A stretch of 64,000 nucleotides of DNA. It comes from Ochotona curzoniae (lineage: Eukaryota; Chordata; Mammalia; Lagomorpha; Ochotonidae). This document shows, piece after piece, positions 28,880 through 38,600 of this stretch (within the stretch, counting starts at the first letter, position 1; each line of letters begins with the position of its first letter). A program made the position numbers and the translations under genes. Below the pieces are notes generated by a model. It saw nothing but the letters and a program-made list of their open reading frames with translations, was not told the origin of the DNA and ran no database searches. Location: positions 7,944,501 to 8,008,500 of the forward strand of contig NW_024466607.1 of assembly GCF_017591425.1 (NCBI RefSeq). Direction: 5' to 3'.

Positions 28880-29165
28880 TTCCTAGACTTGTAAGACAGA
28901 GAGTGGGAAAGAATGATAGAGAGAGAGAGAGAGACTTTCCATTCACTGGTTCACTCCCCAAGTGGCTATAATTGCTGGTGTTGGACTAAGCTGAAGCCAG
29001 CAGCCTTGAAATCCATTCAGGTCTCCCATGTAGGCACAGGAGTCCAGCACTTGATTCATCTTCCACTGCTTTCCCAGGGAGCTAGACGGGAGGTGGAGCA
29101 GCCAGGACTGGAACTGGTACCCATAAGGGATGTTGGCATTGCAGGCTAAACACTGGCTCTGCCAT
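28880..29165 (-). mobile_element. C-SINE, older copy
   Basis: (GA)n run at 28916-28934, caccagtg-type ttcactggttcactcccc, and gtctcccatgtaggcacagg in reversed order. Confidence 0.85.
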
Positions 29166-29191
29166 CTTTCTAAATGGTTTCAATTATGTAA

Positions 29192-29466
29192 CATTGGGAC
29201 TGGTGTTGTGCACAGCAGGTTAAGCCATTGCCTAAACTGGCATTTCATAGGAGTCCCAGTACGAGTCCTTCCTGCTCCATGCAGCTCCCTGCTAATGTGC
29301 CTGGGAGAGCAGTGAAAGATGGCCAAGAGTTTGGGTAGCTATCACTCACGTGGGAGACCTGGTTCCTGGCTTTGGCCCCACCCATCCGTTTGGAAAGTGA
29401 ACTTGCAGGTGGAAGATTCTCTGTCGCTCTCTATAACTCTTTAACTAGATAAATAAATCTTTTCCA
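29192..29466 (+). mobile_element. C-SINE, older copy
   Basis: Head gggactggtgttgtgcacagc, core gtcccagtacgagtcc and tail gataaataaatctttt. Lies tail-to-tail with the next element. Confidence 0.87.
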
Positions 29467-29469
29467 AAG

Positions 29470-29804
29470 TTTTTTAAAAAAGATTTTATTACTTATTTTT
29501 ATTGGAAAGACATATACAGAGAGAAGCAGGGAGGACAGAGAGAAAGATCTTCTGTCTGCTGGTTCACTACCCAAGTGGCTGCAATGGCCAGAGCTGAGCT
29601 GATCCAAAGCCAAGAGCCAGGGGCTTCTTTTGGTTCTCTCACTCAGGAACAGGGTCAAGGCTTTGGGCCACCCTCATCTGCTTTCCCAGGCCACAGGTAG
29701 GGTGGTGGATGGGAAGTGGAGCAGACAGAACACGAACCGGAGCTCATATGGGATCCAGGCAGATGCAAAGTGAAGATTTAACCTCTAGGATAATGTGCCT
29801 GGCC
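29470..29804 (-). mobile_element. C-SINE
   Basis: Reversed tail ttttaaaaaagattttatt, internal gaaagatcttctgtctgctgg and reversed head ataatgtgcctggcc. Forms an inverted pair with 29192-29466. Confidence 0.9.
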
Positions 29805-29825
29805 TTAAAGAGATTTTTTTCAAAT

Positions 29826-29910
29826 TTTAAAAAGATTTATTTGTCAGAGTTATAGAGAAAGATCTTTAATCCACTGATTGATTCCCCAGATGGCCACATG
29901 GCCGAAGTGT
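29826..29910 (-). mobile_element. C-SINE fragment (3' part)
   Basis: Only the reversed tail and adjoining part (aaagatttatttgtcagag, gaaagatctttaatccac, gattccccagatgg) remain. Confidence 0.75.
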
Positions 29911-30218
29911 AAGGAGCCACTTTAAGAGAAGCACTCTCAGATGGCAACAAGTGAGTGCAAGAGCTGAGGAAGCCACCAGGGACTGCTGGGCAGGTAGCGC
30001 ACACTCGGCTGGCTGGCGTGGACACGCCACTCCAGCAATGAGTCACGTCCGGGGAGGAGGCAGAGGGGGCAGCACGCGATATTATCATGCTGTCCAGAAC
30101 AGAGCTCATGGACTATTTATTTTGGGAGTTTTCCATGGAATGGTTTTGATGTGTGGCTGACTCTCAGGGCTTTCCTGACCAGCAGGCACCCATGAGCATT
30201 GAGGGCGTAAGGCGATGA

Positions 30219-30697
30219 TGTTCAGCAGGAAGAACCACCATGGACAGTCTGATGGAGCGTGTCTGTTTATTGTAATGCAAGCACAAACTTATATATTAAT
30301 AAAGAGGGGAAGGCAGAAGGGCATCGCCCAATGGTTCCCCCACCCAACAACGGCACTGAGATTGGGTAGCAAGCACGTCCATCCCTACCCTCCAGTAATG
30401 TCTGCCCTAGGTCAAATACAACAACCACGGCTGGCAGGAGGGCTGTGGGCGCACACACCAGGGAGGCTGCCAGGTAACGTGGGCCACACCTGAGTTCTGA
30501 GTTTCTTATCAAGGAAGTCCCAGCACAGCTCATCCAAGGACAGAGGAGACAGGCTGGGGTGCAGCCCATCGCTCCCACCCATATAGACAGTGATCAGGCC
30601 AGGTTGAGGTCTGGGTGAGCCAAGACCGTTGTCAGGGAGTGCTCCCAGGGGCGATCTCGCGCACTTGACCATGATGGCGGAATTGAAAGAGCCAACA
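30219..30697 (-). mobile_element. Candidate solo LTR of an endogenous retrovirus (ERVK-like)
   Basis: On the minus strand the segment starts TGTTGGC and ends CTGAACA (TG...CA). It carries a YY1-like ccatcatgg near its start, a tatataag at about 30290 and AATAAA some 25 nt later, followed by a short ending with ggttcttcctgctgaaca. That order matches U3-R-U5 of betaretrovirus-like LTRs. No flanking target duplication is obvious and no internal viral genes are seen nearby. The family is not identified. Confidence 0.35.
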
Positions 30698-30699
30698 CA

Positions 30700-31510
30700 G
30701 AAACCTCAGAGGGAGGGGCACTTCTGCAGTGCTGTGATGGGGCGTGTGCCCTGTGGCTTTCTCTGCTTGCCCGTTCTCCTGAGGAGTGACGGGCCACTGT
30801 GCTGGGAGCACACATCGCACTTGCTCCTTCTCGCTCCTCGAGGGCTGGTGCTTCTGCAGCGAGCAGGCTTTGGGGTGGGATTCCTGAGATGGAACCCCCT
30901 CATGGGGGGGGTTCTGGCTGTTCTGGCCTGTGTCCCCATTGAGCCAGTAGCCACTCCCACTAGATCATAAAGCATTTCCAGTCATTGTTGCCTCTCCTGT
31001 GGGGTCAGAGGAGTGACTCTGGGGGACCACCAGGGAGTTAGGAAGTGAATTCACTCTGCACCCCAGAGCAGTGTGCTCTGAAAATGGGGTTCACAGTGAA
31101 GTTATGTAGAATAGCTCACCTTGGAATGTTTCGTGAGGTGAGCCAGCCACCTCATTTGGAAGGCCTGCCCATGTCCAAGTCCAACGTGCCATCCTGACAG
31201 GAGGGCAGTCCTTCTGAGCCCTCGCTCTAACACACACCCAGGTGCTGTGCTAACCACATGCTCCCCCCATGGCTGTGTGTGCCTGTGCCCATGTGCACAT
31301 GTGTGTGGGAAGTGCCCTCTCCCACAGCCTAGGCTTCAGAGCACCCTGTGTCGGGCCACAAGGGTGAGAGGCATGGCTAAATCCAGCAATAGTTCCAGCC
31401 AGCACAAGGACGGGGAATCTGAAGGGTTAACTGCAGCATCCTGGGAGGCAGTTTTTGATGGCTTCTGCCATCCATGTCTCTTGTTGTCCATATCCCCGAG
31501 TTTAAAGTCT
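30700..31510. other. Intergenic DNA, nothing recognised
   Basis: Single-copy sequence; short accidental frames only. Confidence 0.45.
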
Positions 31511-31511
31511 T

Positions 31512-31839
31512 TTTTTTTTTTAAGATGTTTATTTTTATTGGAAAGTCAGATTTACAGAGAGAAGATACAGAGAGAAAGATATTCCAATCACTGGTTCACT
31601 CCCCAAATTGCCACAATGGCCAGTGCTAAGCTGACTTGAAGCCAGGAGCCAGAAGCCTCGTCTGGGTCTCCCAAGCAGGTGCAGGGTTCCAAGGCTTTGG
31701 GCTGTCCTCAACTGTTTTCCCAGACTACAAGCAGGGAGCTGGATGGGAAGTGGAGGAGCCGGGATTAAAACCAGAACCCATATGGGATCCTGGTGCTCTA
31801 GGGCAAGGACTTTAGCCACAGGGCTACTGTGCTGGACCC
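31512..31839 (-). mobile_element. C-SINE
   Basis: Poly-T then gatgtttatttttattgg, internal gtcagatttacagagag and reversed head gggctactgtgctggaccc. Confidence 0.92.
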
Positions 31840-31844
31840 CTGAG

Positions 31845-32060
31845 TTACTTCCCATTCAGCTTTCTGTTCCTGTGCATCGTGGGAAGCAGCAAGTAAGGGT
31901 TCAGCTATCCAGGACCCTGCCCCACAACACGGGAGACTTGGAGTTCCAGGGCTGGCTCCTGGCTTGGCCAAGCGCTGGCTGCTGTAGGGATTTGTGGAAT
32001 ACCCCAGCAGATGGTAGATCTCTCTGTGCCTTCAGAATAAAATGCATAAATAAATGCAAA
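31845..32060 (+). mobile_element. C-SINE, 5' truncated older copy
   Basis: Starts in acttcccattcagc and ends with gcataaataaatgc. Directly abuts the preceding minus-strand copy. Confidence 0.78.
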
Positions 32061-32394
32061 AATGACCAGTTGCAGAGGCCCTTCTCAGTCGACCCAGGGT
32101 TCACTGGGCCCTGGGCAAGTGGGCCTGGGAGGTCCATGGAGAGACCAGGGCAGAGGTGCTCTTCAATGGAGGCCACCTGGGGCCACCCCTTTGGAGATGC
32201 TGCAGGACTGCAGGCCCGTGTGACCAGGTGTATGGGTGTGTACGTGCATGGGCTCTGGGCCCAGGCAGGCACGTGCAGGCGTGTGGCACCCATCTGCCCC
32301 GAGGCAGACGTCACAGCACACTCAGCCCTCGTGCTGTTTTGTTTTCCTTCACGGCACCCGTCACTGCCTGACCTTGCGTTGTGTTTCACCCACT

Positions 32395-32500
32395 GGATCT
32401 CAGCTCCATGAGGGCAACGTCCTTTGTACTGTGTTCTGTGACACGGACATTTGTCCAGCTCCTGAGAGACTGCCTGTCACCCAGCATGTATGGGGAACGA
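32395..32500 (+). mobile_element. L2/MIR-type 3' end
   Basis: Phrases ctcagctccatgagggcaac, gactgcctgtcacccagcatg match the ancient 'gctccatgagggcag...gtgcctggcacatagtagg' repeat. Its tail has expanded into the GATG repeat that follows. Confidence 0.6.
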
Positions 32501-32640
32501 GGGGATGGATGCATGGGTCAATGGATGGATGAATGAGGGATGGAGAGATGGATGGCTGGCTGGCTGAGTGGATGGATAGATGAGTGGGTGGATGGATTAG
32601 TGGATAGGTGGATGGATGGATGGTAGATATGCAGATGGGA
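32500..32640 (+). repeat. (GGAT)n tetranucleotide microsatellite
   Basis: Imperfect ggat/gatg tetranucleotide repeats over about 140 nt with ggctggctggctg interruptions, probably grown from the L2 tail. Confidence 0.92.
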
Positions 32641-32659
32641 CAGTGAGTCTCTGAGGTTT

Positions 32660-33365
32660 GCAAGTAGACCTTAGTACTGTAAGACACTTTAGGCTCTTTA
32701 CTTCTCAGTCTTTCTAGAAGGATCCGGGAAACCCATTGCCTCAGACACTACAGGGCCTCACGGATGTGGGCAGGGTAGAGGGAGAGTATGGAGGCAGATT
32801 CCCCCTAGAGGCTTAGCAGCCACAGAGCCTAGGACCAAAGCCTTGCCCAGCATTGGCAGCCTTGGCAGCAGGCGAGTTGGGGACTAGGGCACTGGGGAGC
32901 AGGCAGCCAGTGCTAGGCTGGTGGCCCCCACGGACACAAATGATGCCTCTACACAGGCAGTTCTCAGCATTGGAGGCCAGGGCTCAGCTCCTGAGCATGT
33001 GGGCCCTGGGGTCAGGGCGTGCCTGGGCTGGGATCACCAGGAAGGGATCCCAGTGGGCAGCACCCATCCCTGCTGGCTGGGGAGGTTGGACCTGAAGCCT
33101 TCCCAGAGGTATCAGAGAGAGGAGGGATTCTGGTGCATCAGGCGTGTGAAGTCATCATGGAAGACTCAGTCTTTTCCACAGCTTCGCATCAAGTCACCAT
33201 GTCACCTCTGGAAGACATTCCAGCTACTCACACCCTGCCTCCTCCCATCAGCCGGGCAATTTGCATATGCACCCACCGGTAATCGGGCCTCTTGTCCAAC
33301 TGTCTGTCTACCTCCTACATCATTGCTTTCCCAGTTCTGTCTGCCCAGCAATCCTGTTCAGCAGG
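32660..33365. other. Intergenic DNA, nothing recognised
   Basis: Single-copy sequence; no domain-bearing frame. Confidence 0.45.
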
Positions 33366-33369
33366 TGCA

Positions 33370-33475
33370 ATTACCACCCCAACTTTCACAGATGAGGGTT
33401 AGGGGACACCCCCAAGAGCACACAGGTAGCAAGTGGCGAAGCTGGGATTTGAACCGGGGCCACTGGGTCATCCAA
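33370..33475 (-). mobile_element. MIR fragment
   Basis: Phrases cacagatgagggttagg, agagcacacaggtagcaag and gctgggatttgaaccgggg are the complement of the MIR core. Confidence 0.8.
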
Positions 33476-33739
33476 ATGGATCGATGAGTGAGCTCTTAGC
33501 CGCTGTATAAGCTGTTCCTCTTCTGCCTTCAGAGCTGTCGACCCTCACTCACCTGCCACTCTGTCCATCCAGTGGCCCATCCATCCATGGCTGTCACCCA
33601 TCCATCCTGGAGTTAATGCAGTTACAGCACCATGGCCCTGAAGGGGTGAGCAAGCCCTGAAGTATCCATCTGGCCAGGGCCAGGGTGGCCTGGTTGGGGC
33701 GGGGGTGGCTACCCCAGACCGGACAGGGCTGCAGGGGGC

Positions 33740-33910
33740 TGGAGGGAATTAACCCAAGTGACTGCCCAGATCATCTAATTAGGAACGCTAGTGATAAGCA
33801 GATAGGATCTGGGCTGATTAGAATCCTTTTAAAAAGCCACTCCATTAATTACAGAGACAGAGAGGGCCTCTGGCTGCTCAGAATACTAATCAGCCTCCAT
33901 CAGCCTGCTG
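33740..33910. promoter_or_regulatory. Candidate conserved element with tandem GATA sites
   Basis: An AT-rich block holds TGATAAG (33792-33798) and AGATAGG (33800-33806) side by side, plus homeodomain-type ctaattagg, ctgattag and ccattaattacag. It stands out from GC-rich surroundings, lies 11.5 kb past GATA2 and is free of SINEs. Function is inferred only. Confidence 0.4.
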
Positions 33911-33917
33911 GGGAGAC

Positions 33918-33985
33918 CTGCTTGGGACTGCTGTGTGACCTTGGGTATGCCCTGCCGTCTCTGGGCCTCCTCTGCATTGGGTCAA
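33918..33985 (+). mobile_element. MIR fragment
   Basis: ctgtgtgaccttgggtatgcc and ctctgggcctcctctgcattggg follow the MIR core. Confidence 0.65.
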
Positions 33986-34029
33986 ATTCCACCTGCAATC
34001 CCCTGTTTACTCAGGATCTTTTTCTTCTC

Positions 34030-35055
34030 AAATCATGACTCAGAGGGGTTGGCTCCAGGATGAGTTTTACATCAGACACAGCCAGGCTGACTGGGACATC
34101 AGAAGCCACAGGCTAAGGAGGCTAGACTGGTTCCCCAGACGGGAGGGGGTTCCCAGAGGCTAAAGTGCCGCCACCCCAGAGGGGAATGAGGACAGAGGCG
34201 CCGAGAAGGAAGGTGACCCAGAAGTCAGTGGAGTGGGGAGGGGGGTGCTAGGTCTGGGCCACCTGCTCTACCGGCTCCCCTGAGGGCTCCCCAGATGCCT
34301 CAGAATCCCACTGGACCCCAGCCTGGAACCTACACGGAAGAGGACCTCAGCTCTGCCTGCTGCCACCAAGCGGCTGCCCAGCTCCAAGGTCCACAGCTTC
34401 CTTTACTGGAGAGATCACTCCATGCCTGCCAGGGTCTCCATCTTCAGAGGAGCCCTGACAGGAAGGAGTCAGGTCCTCTCATGGGATGGACCCAAACCCA
34501 AAAGTCCTACTGCATAGGGCGGGGATCCCTTCTCTGTGGCCTGGAACAGCCCTGGGCCTTGTGGGGAGTGATGGCTGTGTCTGCATCACAGCTGACTCCT
34601 GCAGAGACCCTCCATGGGCTGGCAGGGCTCAGGCCAAGCATGGGAAGGGGGTGGGGGAGAAGGTCAGTGTGGGGCAGAGCTTCCTGGGCACCCCAGCCAC
34701 CATCAGGAAATTCTTCATGGGGTTTGCTCAAGGTTGCCACCTGCATCCCCAGGAAGCCAGTAGGGGGGAGTTTGGACCTGGGGTGGGGGGAAACGGATGT
34801 AGGATTCCCGTGTCCCCTGGGACCCTTGTCTCTTGACATCATCGTCGTTGTAACCACTCATTTGCCTGTGTGGATGACGTCATCATAAAAACCTGAAGCG
34901 TCACCCTTTTTAGGGACGCCTCTATCTCCTTGCATTTGTCTCCAGGTTATGTTAGCATCCTCCTCCCTGCGGAGTGCCCAGAACCCAGCATGGATGAGTG
35001 CTGGGAGAAAGAGAGAGAGAAAGAGAGACAGCAGAACTACAAAAGGAAGAGATTA
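34030..35055. other. Intergenic DNA with a CRE-like site
   Basis: No gene recognised. A tgacgtcatcat at about 34874 contains a perfect palindromic CRE. Purine-rich agagagaaagagag at about 35010. Confidence 0.4.
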
Positions 35056-35061
35056 AATCAC

Positions 35062-35290
35062 CGCCCACGCCCAGTCCTGGCTGCTCTACTTCTGATCCAG
35101 CTCCCTGCTATGGCCTGGCAAAGCAGCAGAGGAGGCTGAAGTCATCTGGACCCAGCACTCACATGGGAGACTTGGAATAAGCTCCAAGCTGCCGGCTCCG
35201 CGTTGGCTCAGCACCGGCCATCGCAGCCATTTGGGCAGTGAAACCAGCAGATGGAAGATCTGTGCTTCTCCTAATAAATCTTAAAAAGAG
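35062..35290 (+). mobile_element. C-SINE, 5' truncated older copy
   Basis: cccagtcctggctgctctac, cttctgatccagctccctgc, and tail cctaataaatcttaaaaag. Confidence 0.85.
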
Positions 35291-36390
35291 AGGAAAGGGG
35301 AAGGCATGAAGGAAGGAGAAAGGGAAATACGAGGGCAATTGACAAGGATGGAAGGAGGGAAGAGGAATGCTCTGGTAGCTACGACTTTGTGACGCAGGGT
35401 GTGCAGGTCACACGCTGGCATCGCTCACCGATGCCTAGCCCACTCCCATCTTAACTGAAGGTAGACACGGACGGCTCTTCCTAAGCGGGAGCAAGAATTA
35501 GAGAAGCACAAATGCCCAGCCACATGGCATGACCTCACACGCCTCGCCTGCTTTCCAGGGCCATTGTGGCAAAACGCTGACACAGGTGGCTTCAGCGAGC
35601 AGAAACGTGTGGCATGGTTCTCCAGGCTGCGAGGGCAGAGGCCAGGGCTCACGCAGGGCTGCACAGACAAAGTCCGTCCTTGTGGTCTAGTGCCTGAGGG
35701 CTGCGGGCACCCTCGCGGCTTCACCCTCTGCTCTCCGTCCGCAGCTTTCCTCGCTTTCTCTGAACTTCTTACGGGACTTGGGACTTTCCCAGATAGTCCC
35801 CTCATCATAGCCCAAAGTTCATGACGTGGAAGGACCCTTCTTCCGAGCAGGATCGCACGTGGAACCTCTGAGGTCTTGTCTCTTTGGGGACATCACCAGG
35901 GAACCCACAAGCCCTGCTCATGCAAGCTTTGGATCCGCCTCCCACTTCCTCACCGGGCTTCGGGAGAACATGTGTTGCCACCTGTTGCCCACTACAGTCT
36001 GTGGTGACTCCAGCTTCGAATCTTCCTCCGAGGGAGTCAGGGCCCAAGCACGGCTCCGATTCATCTTCATTCAACACACACTGCCCCTGCTCACCAATGT
36101 GTGCTGGGTACCATGCCAGTACTGCCAGGAGGCTTCTGGGATGAGAAAGCAGGGTTCTGGGACACTCACCCACACCCCAGTCTGACCACAGCCCCTCTCA
36201 ACCCAGCATCAGGCTACATGGACACATCCCATGGGGCCCTGAGCAGTGCTGCCAACTTCTGCTGCCCACCAGGCTCCTGGACCCCCAAGAAGGTTCAGAG
36301 GCCTGACTAATCTCCCTGACATGACCCCGGGATGACCACAGCTGCCTGATGGGCCTGAGCCAGCCTGTATGCCTGGCTTGAGCTGCCTGG
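35291..36390. other. Intergenic DNA upstream of DNAJB8
   Basis: Purine-rich tract at 35290-35370. An L2-type phrase (cattcaacacacactgcc, gtgctgggtaccatgccag) at about 36065-36120. DNAJB8 leader exons may lie in or just after this stretch but none could be delimited. Confidence 0.4.
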
Positions 36391-36397
36391 GATCCTT

Positions 36398-36424
36398 GGG
36401 CGGGTGGGTGGGTGGGTGGGGAGA
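36398..36424 (+). promoter_or_regulatory. Strong G-quadruplex motif upstream of DNAJB8
   Basis: Six consecutive G3 tracts separated by single-nucleotide loops (GGGC, then repeated GGGT) lie about 285 nt before the DNAJB8 ATG. Single-nucleotide loops give the most stable parallel quadruplexes known. It is also a short (GGGT)n microsatellite. A DNAJB8 leader or promoter probably lies between here and the ATG, because the human gene has upstream non-coding exons, but I could not fix an exon boundary. Confidence 0.6.
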
Positions 36425-36705
36425 AGCCCCGCCCAGCAGCTGATGTCACAAAGAACCAGACCCTGGCCCTGGAAAGGGGCCCACCTTGGCCTGGCCACAC
36501 AGCGGCAGTGCTCCCCTCCCCCACCCCTCTCAGCGGTGGCCCCACCTGTCCCTGACAGCGGGTACTATGAAAAGGTAAAGGCGGCTGCTGCAGGGACCCC
36601 CACCAGCCGTGTCCACCCTGACCCCCGGGGCGGGGCCCATTTCACCGTCTAGACCACCGCTGTCGCCACCACCGCCACTGGTGGCTCCCAGCACAGGCCC
36701 TGGAC

Positions 36706-37407
36706 ATGGCCAACTACTACGAGGTGCTGGGTGTGCAGGCGAGCGCCTCCCCCGAGGACATCAAGAAGGCCTACCGCAAGCTGGCCTTGCGCTGGCACCC
36801 CGACAAGAACCCCGACAATAAGGAAGAGGCTGAGAAGAAGTTTAAGCAGGTGTCCGAGGCCTACGAGGTGCTGTCCGACTCCAAGAAGCGCTCTGTGTAC
36901 GACCGCGCGGGCTGTGACAGCTGGCGGGCTGGCGGCGGCGGGGCCGGCACCCCTTATAGCAGCCCCTTCGACACGGGCTACACCTTCCGCAACCCCGAGG
37001 ACATCTTCCGCGAGTTCTTCGGCGGCCTGGATCCCTTCTCCTTTGACTTCTGGGATAACCCGTTCAGCAGCGAGCGCGGTGGCCGTGGCCATGGCCTGCG
37101 AGGGGCCTTCTCGGCTGGCTTCGGTGAGTTCCCTGCCTTCATGGAGGCCTTCTCGTCCTTCGACGCCCTGGGCCGCGGTGGGGGCAGCCGTACCACCTTC
37201 TCTTCCACCTCCTTCGGCGGCTCCGGCTCAGGGGGCTCGGGCTTCAAGTCGGTCATGTCGTCCACGGAGATGATCAACGGCCACAAGGTCACCACCAAGC
37301 GCATTGTGGAGAATGGACAGGAGCGTGTGGAGGTGGAGGAAGACGGGCAGCTCAGGTCGGTCACCGTCAACGGCAAGGAGCAGCTCAAACGTGTGGATGG
37401 CAAGTGA
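36706..37407 (+). CDS. DNAJB8: DnaJ homolog subfamily B member 8 (Hsp40 co-chaperone, 233 aa)
   Basis: A class-B J-domain co-chaperone that stimulates Hsp70 ATPase and suppresses aggregation of unfolded and polyglutamine proteins; in mammals it is testis-enriched. The whole coding region is one uninterrupted exon. The J domain is at about residues 3-69, with the catalytic HPD tripeptide at 31-33 followed by KNPDN. A Gly/Phe-rich region (about 75-150) includes [14 protein letters not shown] and [10 protein letters not shown] Ser/Thr/Gly-rich segment (about 155-200), the family's oligomerisation and deacetylase-binding region, leads into the conserved tail with [22 protein letters not shown]. 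The length is one residue more than the 232 I recall for human. Close relatives DNAJB6 and DNAJB2 differ in the Gly/Phe and C-terminal regions. The initiator context is GACATGG. It lies 14 kb after GATA2 on the same strand, as in other mammals. No damage is seen, so it is a functional gene rather than a retrocopy. Confidence 0.97.
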   Translation: MANYYEVLGVQASASPEDIKKAYRKLALRWHPDKNPDNKEEAEKKFKQVSEAYEVLSDSKKRSVYDRAGCDSWRAGGGGAGTPYSSPFDTGYTFRNPEDIFREFFGGLDPFSFDFWDNPFSSERGGRGHGLRGAFSAGFGEFPAFMEAFSSFDALGRGGGSRTTFSSTSFGGSGSGGSGFKSVMSSTEMINGHKVTTKRIVENGQERVEVEEDGQLRSVTVNGKEQLKRVDGK

Positions 37408-37467
37408 GTGCCGGCTGCCCCCCGGCCAGCACTGCCACCGCCTGCTGGCTGACACAGACTGATGGTT

Positions 37468-37473
37468 AATAAA
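37468..37473 (+). terminator. DNAJB8: DNAJB8 polyadenylation signal AATAAA
   Basis: AATAAA 61 nt after the DNAJB8 stop codon, followed by the GT-rich tgtgccaagcgtgttc, so the 3'UTR is very short (about 80-90 nt). Confidence 0.8.
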
Positions 37474-37911
37474 TGTGCCAAGCGTGTTCACTGAACACCC
37501 TCACCGTTGCCCGGCTGTATTGGGGATGAGCTGACTCGAGGCTTGGGGCTGGGGTGCCTTGCAATCTCTTGCTCCCATGGCTATCATCCCATCCCCACCA
37601 CCCCACAAGGCTTTCTGCTCCCATCCTTGAGTGTCCCCCTTCCATCGTCGATTCTTCACACGGTAGTTGTGCCAGTCCCAAGACCCAGTCCACTACCTGC
37701 ATCATCTCAAACTGTTCAGGGCTTGCTCCACTTCTGGTGTAAGAACCTCGCTCCCCGCCTCACCGTGAGGCCATGGGGGTCCTCGCCCCACCCATCCCCC
37801 AGCTCCACCCTACACACAGCCTCAGGCCCTGAGTGGATTCACTGCCTTCGTCCCAGGACTGGTACTCACAGGCCGAGGAGGGAGTGGGAGCCCCAAGAAT
37901 AGGTCCCAGGA

Positions 37912-38113
37912 TCTGGTTCACTCCCCAAGTGGCTGCAGTGGCCAGAGCTGAGCCAATCCGAAGCCAGAACCAAGAGCTGCTTCTGGGTCTTCCACATGTG
38001 TGCAGGGTCCCAAGGCTTTGGGCCATCCTCAGCTGCTTTTCTAGGTAGGCTATCAGCAGGGAGCTGGATGGGAAGTGGAGCAGCCAGGACATGAACCGAT
38101 GCCCGTATGGGAG
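37912..38113 (-). mobile_element. C-SINE, truncated at its 3' end
   Basis: Starts in ctggttcactccccaagtgg and runs to gaaccgatgcccgtatggg. The tail and the extreme head are missing. Confidence 0.87.
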
Positions 38114-38124
38114 GTGGAGGGGAG

Positions 38125-38400
38125 GACGGGAGGCAGAAAAAGAGAGCAAGTGAGTGGGTTAGCTTCTACCCGCTGCTTTACTTCCCCAACGGCCTCAGTG
38201 GATGGACCAGGCTGAAACCGGGAGCCGGAACTCCAGCCCAGTCCTCACACAGTGGCAGAGGCCCGAGCACTTGGGTCATCCCTCCCGGCTTTCCCAGGTC
38301 CATTGGCAGGGTAGAGCGGCCAGGACTCGAACCTGCACTGACTGTGGGAACATGGTGTCACCAGTGGCGGCTTCATGTGCTGTGCCGCAAAAAAAGCCAG
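38125..38400 (-). mobile_element. C-SINE, old and diverged
   Basis: ctgctttacttccccaacgg, ggctgaaaccgggagccgg, cttgggtcatccctcccggc and ggactcgaacctgcactg in reversed SINE order. Confidence 0.7.
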
Positions 38401-38504
38401 CCTTGAAAAAAAAATTTTTTTTTTTTAAGTAAAACAGCATTTTGAAGCCATCTCAGAATTATAGATGTCACCGAGCACTTTGAATTCTTTATAATTTGAA
38501 CAAG

Positions 38505-38600
38505 ATCTATTTGCACATCAATTGTGTGCCAGGCGCAGTTCCAGGCACTGGGGGAAACACGAGGAGAGCCAGATCCAGGGCAGGTATGTAGAACAGGGGC
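38505..38600. mobile_element. Ancient L2/MIR-type fragment
   Basis: The phrase attgtgtgccaggcgcagttccaggcactggggg, here cut to its key words, is the common 'tgtgccaggcactgttctaggcactgggg' motif of old mammalian repeats. Confidence 0.5.

Noticed and set aside
36545..36600. DNAJB8 non-coding exon ending at a gaaaag|gtaaag donor near 36575
   Set aside because: The donor-like sequence is plausible, but the acceptor and start cannot be fixed, so no exon was annotated.
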